64,000 nt of DNA from Xanthomonas vesicatoria ATCC 35937. GTDB lineage: Bacteria; Pseudomonadota; Gammaproteobacteria; Xanthomonadales; Xanthomonadaceae. How positions within the stretch are numbered: the stretch's first letter is position 1; each line of letters opens with the position of its first letter. Below the pieces are notes generated by a model that made no database searches, was not told the origin of the DNA, and worked only from the letters and a program-made list of their open reading frames with translations. A program made the translations under genes and the position numbers. Where the stretch lies: positions 1 to 64,000 of the forward strand of contig NZ_CP018725.1 in NCBI RefSeq assembly GCF_001908725.1. Direction: 5' to 3'. Below, in pieces: positions 1 to 7,169 of the stretch.

Positions 1-1
1 C

Positions 2-16
2 AACCTGGAATTCTGA
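2..16 (+). CDS. panC: Possible last codons of panC (partial)
   Basis: The first bases read Asn-Leu-Glu-Phe-stop in frame 2. A panC gene (pantothenate synthetase) commonly sits directly upstream of panD in xanthomonads, so this could be its C-terminal tail. Only four codons are visible, so the assignment rests on context alone. Confidence 0.35.
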   Translation, partial: NLEF

Positions 17-193
17 CGCCGCGCCGGTCGCGCCCCATGCGGCTGCGCTGAGCGATGGTTTCCGCACGTTCGGTCTGCCGACAGGCGTGTCTCACCGCCG
101 CCTGAAGCCCTCACCAGCGGCTACGCGGCACCCGGGTGAGCGCCGGCGCTTTCCGCTAAAATGCCGGCTTTCCTTTCGTTGTTGCCTGCGTCC

Positions 194-574
194 ATGCACC
201 TGTCCCTGCTGAAAACCAAGATTCACCGCGCCACCGTTACCCATTCCGAGCTCAATTACGAAGGCTCGATCGCCATTGATGGGCTGCTGCTGGATGCGAC
301 CGGCATCCGCGAGTTCGAACAGGTCCACATCTGGGATGTCACCAACGGCGCGCGCTTCAGCACCTATGCGATCCGTGCCGACGAGGGCAGCGGCATCATG
401 TCGCTCAACGGCGGCGCCGCACGTCACGTGCAAGTGGGCGACCTGATCATCGTGGCCGCATTCGCCAGCATGAGCGAAGCCGAAGCCGAAACCTTCAAGC
501 CCACTCTGGTATACGTGGACGGGAACAACAAGATCACTCACACCAACCACAGCATCCCCAAACAGGCCGCATGA
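194..574 (+). CDS. panD: Aspartate 1-decarboxylase precursor PanD
   Basis: PanD makes beta-alanine from aspartate for pantothenate and coenzyme A synthesis in the cytoplasm. The 126-residue product has the usual family length. The family's Gly24-Ser25 self-cleavage site is visible (motif YEGSIAID), where Ser25 becomes the pyruvoyl cofactor. An in-frame ATG lies 33 bases upstream, but the start chosen here gives the canonical N-terminus [16 protein letters not shown]. The gene overlaps pgi by four bases (ATGA), so the two are probably translationally coupled, and panC probably lies just upstream outside the window. Confidence 0.95.
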   Translation: MHLSLLKTKIHRATVTHSELNYEGSIAIDGLLLDATGIREFEQVHIWDVTNGARFSTYAIRADEGSGIMSLNGGAARHVQVGDLIIVAAFASMSEAEAETFKPTLVYVDGNNKITHTNHSIPKQAA

Positions 575-2085
575 CACACACCAACGGATTCGACGCGCTT
601 CACGCCCACGCCCAGCGCCTGCGCGGCGCTGCCATTCCCGCCTTGCTTGCCGCAGAGCCGCAGCGGCCCACGCAGTACGCGCGGCAGGTCGGTCCGTTGT
701 ATTTCAACTTCGCACGACAGAAGTACGACCGTGCCGCGCTCGATGCCTTGTTCGCCATTGCGCGCGAGCGCGATCTGGCCGGTGCGTTCCAGCGCCTGTT
801 TCGTGGCGAGCAGGTCAATGTCACCGAACAGCGCGCGGCCTTGCACACCGCGTTGCGTGGCGATCTGACCGACGCGCCGGTAGCTTCGGAGGCCTATGCC
901 ACCGCTGCAGAAGTGCGCCAGCGCATGGGTGCGTTGATCGAGCAGCTGGAAGCCACTGATGTCACCGATATCGTCAGTGTCGGCATCGGTGGATCGGACC
1001 TGGGCCCGCGTCTGGTGGCCGATGCATTGCGTCCGGTGAGCGGCGCGCGGTTCCGCGTACATTTCGTGTCCAACGTCGATGGCGCCGCCATGCAACGCAC
1101 ATTGGCCACGCTGGACCCGGCACGCACCGCCGGCATCCTGATTTCCAAGACCTTCGGCACCCAGGAAACCCTGCTCAACGGCGGCATCCTGCATGCCTGG
1201 CTGGGCGGCAGCGAGCGCCTGTACGCGGTGAGCGCCAACCCCGAGCGCGCGGCCAAGGCTTTCGACATCGCGCCGAGCCGCGTGCTGCCGATGTGGGATT
1301 GGGTCGGCGGACGCTATTCGTTGTGGTCGGCGGTCGGTTTTCCGATTGCGCTGGCAATCGGCTTCGAACATTTCGAACAATTGCTGGAGGGCGCCGCGCA
1401 GTTCGATGCGCATGCGCTCAACACGCCGCTGGAAGAAAACGTCGCCGTGCTGCACGGCCTGACGGCGGTGTGGAACCGCAACCTGCTTGGCAGTGCCACG
1501 CATGCGGTGATGACCTACGACCAGCGTCTGGCCTTGTTGCCAGCGTATCTGCAGCAGCTGGTGATGGAGAGCCTGGGCAAGCGGGTCAAGCTCGACGGTT
1601 CGGCGGTGGATAGCGACACCGTGGCGGTGTGGTGGGGCGGTGCCGGCACCGATGTGCAGCACAGCTTTTTCCAGGCATTGCACCAGGGCACCAGCGTGGT
1701 GCCGGCCGATTTCATCGGCACTGTGCACAACGACGACCCGTACGCGGAAAACCATGTCGCGTTGATGGCCAATGTGCTGGCGCAGACCGAAGCATTGGCC
1801 AATGGCCAGGACAGCAGCGACCCGCATCGCAGTTACCCGGGCGGCCGCCCGAGCACGGTGATCCTGCTCGATGCGCTGACCCCGCAGGCACTGGGTGCGC
1901 TGATCTCGATGTACGAGCACAGCGTGTATGTGCAGTCGGTGATGTGGGGCATCAACGCGTTCGATCAGTTCGGTGTGGAGCTGGGCAAGCAACTGGCCAG
2001 CCAGCTGTTGCCGGCACTCAAGGGCGAGTCGGCCGATGTTGCCGACCCGGTGACGCGCGAGTTGCTGAGCAAGTTGCGCGGCTGA
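571..2085 (+). CDS. pgi: Glucose-6-phosphate isomerase
   Basis: Cytoplasmic enzyme interconverting glucose-6-phosphate and fructose-6-phosphate, linking glycolysis with sugar-nucleotide supply for exopolysaccharide. The 504-residue product contains the SIS-type phosphosugar segment [10 protein letters not shown] near residue 138 and the family signature around [14 protein letters not shown] near residue 245; the second PGI signature lies near GKRVKLDGS. The length agrees with short proteobacterial forms. The start codon overlaps the panD stop, and a hairpin lies 26 bases after the stop. Confidence 0.95.
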   Translation: MTHTNGFDALHAHAQRLRGAAIPALLAAEPQRPTQYARQVGPLYFNFARQKYDRAALDALFAIARERDLAGAFQRLFRGEQVNVTEQRAALHTALRGDLTDAPVASEAYATAAEVRQRMGALIEQLEATDVTDIVSVGIGGSDLGPRLVADALRPVSGARFRVHFVSNVDGAAMQRTLATLDPARTAGILISKTFGTQETLLNGGILHAWLGGSERLYAVSANPERAAKAFDIAPSRVLPMWDWVGGRYSLWSAVGFPIALAIGFEHFEQLLEGAAQFDAHALNTPLEENVAVLHGLTAVWNRNLLGSATHAVMTYDQRLALLPAYLQQLVMESLGKRVKLDGSAVDSDTVAVWWGGAGTDVQHSFFQALHQGTSVVPADFIGTVHNDDPYAENHVALMANVLAQTEALANGQDSSDPHRSYPGGRPSTVILLDALTPQALGALISMYEHSVYVQSVMWGINAFDQFGVELGKQLASQLLPALKGESADVADPVTRELLSKLRG

Positions 2086-2111
2086 TCGTCGCGCAGCGGT
2101 AGCGTCAAGTG

Positions 2112-2131
2112 ACGGGGCCTGCGGGCCCCGT
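2112..2131 (+). terminator. Hairpin after pgi
   Basis: Arms ACGGGGCC and GGCCCCGT (8 bp, perfect) enclose a 4-base loop and are followed by TTCAGTT. The T-run is weak, but the position 26 bases after pgi fits the end of the panD-pgi transcript. Confidence 0.6.
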
Positions 2132-2444
2132 TTCAGTTGGGGCGGCCCACCCCACAACTGGATTCGCCGCCAGGGGGCGGACGGTGCCGGTACGGCGTGT
2201 GCTACTTAACGCTCTGCTTCTGAGGGCGTCTTCCCCACGCATCTAATGAGTAGGGCTACGGTTAGAGCGGCTAACGAGACTGCGGCGCGATCAACAGGCT
2301 GGCGCAGCCGGTGCTGGTTGCGGCGTGTATCCACTCATACATCCGGGCTCTTGCGCGTGCCACCCGCATCCCATCTGACGGGCGCTTGCTAGGCTTTGTC
2401 AGGCGGTATTAGTCGGTTTCGATTGGACGTCTTGTCAGGTAAGT
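2132..2444. other. Intergenic, no gene seen
   Basis: About 310 bases between the pgi hairpin and the operator-like repeats of the toxin-antitoxin operon. I see no convincing open frame, RNA or repeat here. Confidence 0.5.
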
Positions 2445-2480
2445 CCAAAATAGACAAATTTCCCAAAATGGACGTTTTGG
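2445..2480 (+). promoter_or_regulatory. Operator-like repeats upstream of toxin-antitoxin genes
   Basis: CCAAAATAGAC (2445-2455) recurs as CCAAAATGGAC (2463-2473) with an 18-base period. The second copy is also part of an inverted repeat with arms CCAAAA and TTTTGG (2463-2480). This AT-rich patch ends 36 bases before the antitoxin start. Type II antitoxins commonly autorepress by binding such repeats, so it is a likely operator. Confidence 0.6.
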
Positions 2481-2516
2481 CGTAGCCTGAGGCCACTCAC
2501 TTCGCAGGACCGCCCC

Positions 2517-2861
2517 ATGTCCCGTCATCAGGACTTGCCCGAGCTCGAAAAAGCGCCAGCGGCCGATATCAAGATCAAGGGTTGGCCGAGCCTGATGCGC
2601 AAGGTGCGCACCCACGGCGCGGTCGTCATCACCAATCACAATCACCCCGAAGCGGTAGTGGTGGATGCCGAGGAATACCGGCATCTGGTGCAGCAAGCCA
2701 GTGCGCTTGCCGAGGCGACCACGCGCGCGCAGGCATTGCAGGCTTTGCAGGCCAGATTCGACGCGCATCTTGCCGCGGTCACCGATGGGGCCGTGTTGGG
2801 CCAGGTGATCGGCAAGCCCGCACGCCGTGGCCGCAAGGTCGCCTTGGGTCCGTCGCTCTGA
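2517..2861 (+). CDS. Phd/YefM-type antitoxin
   Basis: A 114-residue protein whose central part (KIKGWPSLMRKVRTHGAVVI, then NHNHPEAVVVDAEEYRHL) resembles the N-terminal DNA-binding fold of Phd/YefM antitoxins, where a beta-hairpin precedes the conserved 'V-V-D-A-E-E-Y' stretch. The helical, basic C-terminus (ending GRKVALGPSL) would bind the toxin. It is immediately followed, 3 bases later, by a zeta-type toxin gene and preceded by operator-like repeats, so it most likely neutralises that toxin and represses the operon. Pairing of a Phd-like antitoxin with a zeta-type kinase differs from the classical epsilon-zeta pair. Confidence 0.8.
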   Translation: MSRHQDLPELEKAPAADIKIKGWPSLMRKVRTHGAVVITNHNHPEAVVVDAEEYRHLVQQASALAEATTRAQALQALQARFDAHLAAVTDGAVLGQVIGKPARRGRKVALGPSL

Positions 2862-2864
2862 TCG

Positions 2865-3491
2865 ATGGGAAACATCCTGGTATTGGCGGGCGTCAACGGT
2901 GCCGGCAAAAGTTCGTTGCTGGGCAGCTTGCTGCAGGAAGACGGCGCCAGCTGGTTCAACCCAGATGCGTTCACCAGAGCGCTGGTGGAGCAGGGCTGGA
3001 TGCTGGAAGAAGCCAATGCGCAGGCCTGGCACGAGGGCGTGCGACGGCTGCGCCAGGCGATGGCCGATGGCAGCGATTACGCCTTTGAAACTACCTTGGG
3101 CGCGAACACCATTCCGCGCTTGCTGCGCGAGGCCTGCGCGCAGCACACGGTGGCGATCTGGTTCTGCGGTCTGGCGACGGTGGAGCTGCACATCGAACGT
3201 GTTGCAGCGCGGGTCGCCGCTGGAGGCCATGCGATCGCCGAGCACAAGATCCGCGAGCGCTTCGATGCCTCGCGCGCCAATCTGATCGCCTTGCTGCCCT
3301 ATCTGGCGGTGCTGCACGTCTACGACAACAGCGCACCGGCCGATGCCGCAGGGCAGATTGCGCCGTTGCTGGTGCTGGAGGTGGATCGCAGCGGCCTGCA
3401 GTACCCGCAAACCCCAGAAGAATTGGCACAGGTACCCGATTGGGCCAAGCCCATCGTGATGGCGGCACTGGAAACGCGCCGCGTGTCTTGA
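2865..3491 (+). CDS. Zeta-toxin-like P-loop kinase
   Basis: A 208-residue protein with a Walker A motif at the extreme N-terminus (GVNGAGKSS, residues 9-17). It then has an Asn-Pro-Asp segment (WFNPDAF) and an FETT motif (residues 69-73), as in zeta toxins and related UDP-N-acetylglucosamine kinases. Zeta toxins phosphorylate the peptidoglycan precursor UDP-GlcNAc and poison cell-wall synthesis; that activity is inferred from family. It follows the antitoxin by 3 bases, so the two form one transcription unit. Other members of this family phosphorylate different substrates, so the target is uncertain. Confidence 0.85.
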   Translation: MGNILVLAGVNGAGKSSLLGSLLQEDGASWFNPDAFTRALVEQGWMLEEANAQAWHEGVRRLRQAMADGSDYAFETTLGANTIPRLLREACAQHTVAIWFCGLATVELHIERVAARVAAGGHAIAEHKIRERFDASRANLIALLPYLAVLHVYDNSAPADAAGQIAPLLVLEVDRSGLQYPQTPEELAQVPDWAKPIVMAALETRRVS

Positions 3492-3658
3492 AGCACGCAT
3501 CCGGTCCTGCACGCGGTGAGGGCGTCATGCGCCCGATTTACTCAGCTTCTGGCCGTCTCCAATTACTTCTACGACTCAACTCCTTGGCTGCTTTTGCATC
3601 CTGTGTCTGGATGGATTGGACGTTTCGGATAGATCAAATGCTGAGCGAATGATTTGCA

Positions 3659-3790
3659 GCATGGCTGCAGGGCCCTTGCCCGCCCACCACCGCGGGACAC
3701 GCCGTGAATCCGTCCATGGAGGCTCTTCTGCGGCATCCATGCCGTATAAGGTCCCGCGACGGTGGGCGGGCAAGGACCAGTAAAGAGGGG
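3659..3790. repeat. Palindromic intergenic repeat, family 1 copy 1
   Basis: A long imperfect palindrome. A perfect 14-bp outer pair, CTTGCCCGCCCACC (3675-3688) and its complement (3761-3774), flanks an inner CGCGGGAC / GTCCCGCG pair and a central GGCATCCATGCC palindrome. The same sequence recurs near 4027. Confidence 0.8.
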
Positions 3791-3835
3791 CGGTGTCTTG
3801 GGTTTTCAACAAAGCGACCGACCAACGTCATGATG

Positions 3836-3912
3836 CGGTGCCCTTGCCGCCACGGAGCCTACAGGGACGTACTTGCGGCGTGCCCCGCGAGCGGCAAGGG
3901 CGCCGCACCCTC
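3836..3912. repeat. Palindromic intergenic repeat, family 2 copy 1
   Basis: Arms GGTGCCCTTGCCGC and GCGGCAAGGGCGCC form an imperfect palindrome that also carries CGGCGTGCCCCGCGAGCGG. The latter string recurs in the copy near 4320. Confidence 0.7.
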
Positions 3913-4026
3913 GACGCACCAGATGTTTGACTGCATCCGAGAGCATGACGACATCCTGCGCAGCGCTGTTCAATGTGGCAGGAAATCCAGTGGATGCTTC
4001 AGTCACTTAGCGACAAGGCCGCGCCT

Positions 4027-4143
4027 TGGCTGCAGGGCCCTTGCCCGCCCACCATCGCGGGACACGCTGTGAATCCTTCCATGGAAGCTCTTATGCGGCA
4101 TCCATGCCGCATATAAAGGTCCCGCGACGGTGAGCGAAGGACC
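4027..4143. repeat. Palindromic intergenic repeat, family 1 copy 2
   Basis: It repeats the left arm CTTGCCCGCCCACC (4040-4053), the GCGGGACACGC core, the CCATGGA(A/G)GCTCTT segment and the GGCATCCATGCC centre of copy 1. Its right outer arm is degraded (GGTGAGCGAAGG). Confidence 0.75.
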
Positions 4144-4250
4144 CGTCGGGCAGGTCGGTGTGCAAGTTTCAGCAAGGCAACCAATAATCCTGGACCACGC
4201 GAACTGATGTCCTTCGCTCTTCAACAAACCACCAGCCAACTCTCTGGTGC

Positions 4251-4356
4251 GGTGTCCTCGTCGCTTGCGGGACCGTTGGCGGCATGGATGCCGCCATCGT
4301 GCCCCCAGGGATGGGTTCACGGCGTGCCCCGCGAGCGGTGAGGGCGCCGCGCCCTA
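4251..4356. repeat. Palindromic intergenic repeat, family 2 copy 2
   Basis: It contains an inner palindrome (GGCGGCATGGATGCCGCC) and the CGGCGTGCCCCGCGAGCGG string shared with the copy at 3836. Together with family 1 copy 2 it forms the second unit of a tandem duplication of roughly 400 bases. Confidence 0.65.
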
Positions 4357-4780
4357 ATCCCACTCGGCGTTTGACTGCTGATGGCGCTAAAAAAATCGCG
4401 ATGCTCCAACTCGATCAGCGCCGCCCCGTTGGCCTCGGCCAGATCACGCGCCACATTGCGTGGCCGATAAACCCACACAGCACTCACCACCAGGCGAGCG
4501 CTCGCTACGTTTTTTCAGCGGCTCCAAGTCTACGCAGCAGGCAGATCGTGACTGCAGAGACGGGTGCCGATCTTCAAGCCTCGGCAGGCATCGGTGTTTC
4601 AGAATCACCCGCGTTGTCAAAATGCAAGTGCAGATGGATCGGAGTCAACGCATTGCGTTGTCCGCATGAGATAGCCGCACACCAGCGCCTTCGCGCAAGC
4701 GCCCGTCGCCCAATTGAAACGATATAAAGACGCCGCCGCTCGCAGCGCTTTGCCAGCACTGCGAGCGACACCCTCTGCGC
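4357..4780. other. Intergenic, possible gene debris
   Basis: No complete gene is visible. On the minus strand a stretch near 4380-4500 reads like a real protein fragment (VYRPRNVARDLAEANGAALI) but has no start or domain I recognise, so it may be a decayed gene. Confidence 0.4.
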
Positions 4781-6736
4781 TTATGCCTTGCTCAATTGCA
4801 CCGCTACCGGGTCGCCAGTGAGATAGCCCACGGCAGCGCCGAAGCGGTTCTTGTAGTTGGCGCGTACCAGCGGATCCAGCGTTGCCTTGACGGTGTCGTG
4901 CAGCGGGCTTTCCCAGTCGCCAGGATGCTGGAAGTTGCTCATCACGTAGGTCCAGCCGTGGATCTGGTCCACCGCATGCAGGCCGGTGGATTCGGCGCCG
5001 GCGGGCACCGACAGCACGCGGGTCAGCGTGCCGTTGTCCACGTGGTAGGCCCACAGGAAATTATTGACATGCAGGCTGCTGTCTTCGCCGATGAACAAGG
5101 TGCGCAGCGATTCGGAGAACTTGAGGTTGTCCGGGTTGGCCAGCCGTTCCGGATCGGCCAGATTGCCCAGCGCATCTGCCTTGTCCAGGTTGTGGCCGGT
5201 GAGGGCCGCCGGGGCGGCCATGTCGATCGGCACCCAGTCGCTGTGGATCGGCGCGCCGCGGCTGTCGCGCTGGCCGCCGCGCAGATTCAGGGCGTAGACC
5301 GCGCCGGCTTCCGGGCCCTGGACTCTCACATCGCCCGAGCCATTGAGCATGCTGGTGACGATGTAGGACATCGCCATGTAGGCGACCTTGTCGTGAGCGT
5401 TGACGGTGGTGCCTTCGAGCTTGGTGAAGCCCAGACTGCCGCCGGCCAGCGCGGCATAGCGATGGGTTTCCAGATAGGTGGCGGCCTTTTCCATGCCCGG
5501 CTTGATGCGGATCCAGTTGAAGGTGCCGTTGAACGGGATCTTGGTGAAGCTGGCATCGCCCGGGTCGCTTAGATGCACGTCGAGGATGTCGGCGGCGGTG
5601 AGGCGGTCGGCCATGGCCTGGATCTCGGCGCTGGTGGCGTGGCCCAACTTGATCCAACTGAGCGTGGCCGCGCCCGGGCCGACGCCGGAGGTCTGGTGCC
5701 ACTTGCCGACGTACAGGGTGCCGGCGGAGAGGTCGGCCTTGCGGTCGGCGACGAACATGAAAAGTCCGCCGTTGGTGGCGTCGTCGCCCATCAGCACGGT
5801 GCGCTGGTCGGGCATCACCTGCACCAGTTCGTGTGAGATGCGGCCCAGGCAATAGTGCTTGCGCACGCTGCCGGTGCCATCCGGATGCACGGTGATTTCC
5901 GGCAGGTGGCCGTAGTGATACGGGTTGGCCTTGTCCGGGTCTCCATACAGATGCGTGCTGTAGCTGCGGAACTGCGTGTTGCCGGCCAGCGCGGTGGCGT
6001 CGGGTTCGTACTCTTCGCTGGACAGGTGGGTATTCCACGGCGACAGGCTGGCGCCGCAGGTGGTCCATAGCCCGTGCACCGGGGCGGTGTCGACGTTGTG
6101 GTACTTCACCAGCGACAGCTTGCCGGTGGCCGGGTCCTGGTCCAGCGTCAGCACCGCGATTGGTGCAGGCAGATGGCGATTGGTGTCGTTGCCGGCCTGG
6201 TCGCGGGTGGTGTATTCGAACTGCACCACCGCAAACACGTGGTTGCCCTTGACCCCGGGCACCTTGGCGTCGGGCAGGGTCAGCAGCGAGGAACCATCCG
6301 GGCAATTGGAAAAGAACGGCCGCTCGGCGCCGGGCTTGGAGCGGTCGATGATCGGGCGATGCTGGATGTCGTAATACCCGCCCGCCAGCACGGTGCCGCC
6401 CTTGCCGTCGGGCACCTGGTCGCCGGTGACGAAGAAGGGGTGGTAGGCCAACGCGTAGCGCTGGGTGCTGCCGTCGCTGCGCGCCACGCTCAGCGCCGAG
6501 CCCACCGTGGTGGTGGCCATCGCAGCCGGGTCGGCCAGGCTGGGCGCAGGCATGCCATGGAAGGTGGCCGAGACCAGGCGGGCTGGGTTATCCGATGGCC
6601 GCAACGGACGTGCGGCCATGGCGGCCCCGCCAAGCTGCTGGAGTGCGGCGGCGCTGACGTTGCCGAGAGGCAATAGGGGAACGGCCGCCAGCAGTTGCAT
6701 GAGGCGGCGACGGGAGGGGTCGGGGGAGGCAGACAT
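4781..6736 (-). CDS. PhoX-like (DUF839) Tat-exported phosphatase
   Basis: A 651-residue secreted protein of the PhoX/DUF839 family, whose characterised members are calcium- and iron-dependent alkaline phosphatases releasing phosphate from organic esters in the periplasm. A twin-arginine signal is visible at the N-terminus (SRRRLMQLLAAVPLLPLG), consistent with Tat export of a folded metalloprotein. The family-typical segment WTTCGASLSPWNTHLSSEEY lies in the middle third and GGLFMFVADRKADLSAGTLY further on. The start at 6736 has a Shine-Dalgarno TGGAG seven bases upstream; an ATG five codons earlier is less well placed. Substrate is inferred from family. Confidence 0.85.
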   Translation of the reverse strand: MSASPDPSRRRLMQLLAAVPLLPLGNVSAAALQQLGGAAMAARPLRPSDNPARLVSATFHGMPAPSLADPAAMATTTVGSALSVARSDGSTQRYALAYHPFFVTGDQVPDGKGGTVLAGGYYDIQHRPIIDRSKPGAERPFFSNCPDGSSLLTLPDAKVPGVKGNHVFAVVQFEYTTRDQAGNDTNRHLPAPIAVLTLDQDPATGKLSLVKYHNVDTAPVHGLWTTCGASLSPWNTHLSSEEYEPDATALAGNTQFRSYSTHLYGDPDKANPYHYGHLPEITVHPDGTGSVRKHYCLGRISHELVQVMPDQRTVLMGDDATNGGLFMFVADRKADLSAGTLYVGKWHQTSGVGPGAATLSWIKLGHATSAEIQAMADRLTAADILDVHLSDPGDASFTKIPFNGTFNWIRIKPGMEKAATYLETHRYAALAGGSLGFTKLEGTTVNAHDKVAYMAMSYIVTSMLNGSGDVRVQGPEAGAVYALNLRGGQRDSRGAPIHSDWVPIDMAAPAALTGHNLDKADALGNLADPERLANPDNLKFSESLRTLFIGEDSSLHVNNFLWAYHVDNGTLTRVLSVPAGAESTGLHAVDQIHGWTYVMSNFQHPGDWESPLHDTVKATLDPLVRANYKNRFGAAVGYLTGDPVAVQLSKA

Positions 6737-7169
6737 CGAAACTCCAGGCAAAGACTAACGATCAACGACGGCCAACGGCGCATCGGCAAGCGGTCACGCT
6801 AGGCCCGGGATATGACAGTTGTTTGACGGCGAGCTCACCCGTTGGCATCGGTTCGGATGTGGCCCGAAAAGCGGGCACGACCAGTCCGCCGTAAGGCGCG
6901 GCGCCTGCGCAGTGCGGTTCGATCCCGGTGGTGCGACGCAGCAAAGTGCGGATTCGCGCAAGGCCAAGCAGCGCGCCGGATTCAGCGAATTTCCGTGGTT
7001 TGACAGGTGCTGCCGGTATTCCAAGGCTATAGCCCCGGCCAATAAGTTAGCCGTCATTTGGCATATGGGCGAGCGCGGTTGACAGGGTAGCTGAATCACG
7101 TGAGCGTACGCCGCCTGAAGGCCTGCGGCGCATGCATCGCGGCAGGAGACACCCCTGGAGACCCGGATC
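6737..7169. other. Divergent intergenic region
   Basis: About 430 bases between the divergently transcribed PhoX-like and GH3 genes, so it should hold both promoters. Two TTGACA hexamers occur (near 7002 and 7079) but neither has a convincing -10 at standard spacing. I find no gene or strong hairpin. Confidence 0.4.

Noticed and set aside
538..2157. Long open frame antisense to pgi, and similar long antisense frames over the GH3, SSS and ispG genes
   Set aside because: In GC-rich DNA the antisense of a real gene is often open. The products have the Arg/Gln/His-rich composition of shadow frames and no domains.
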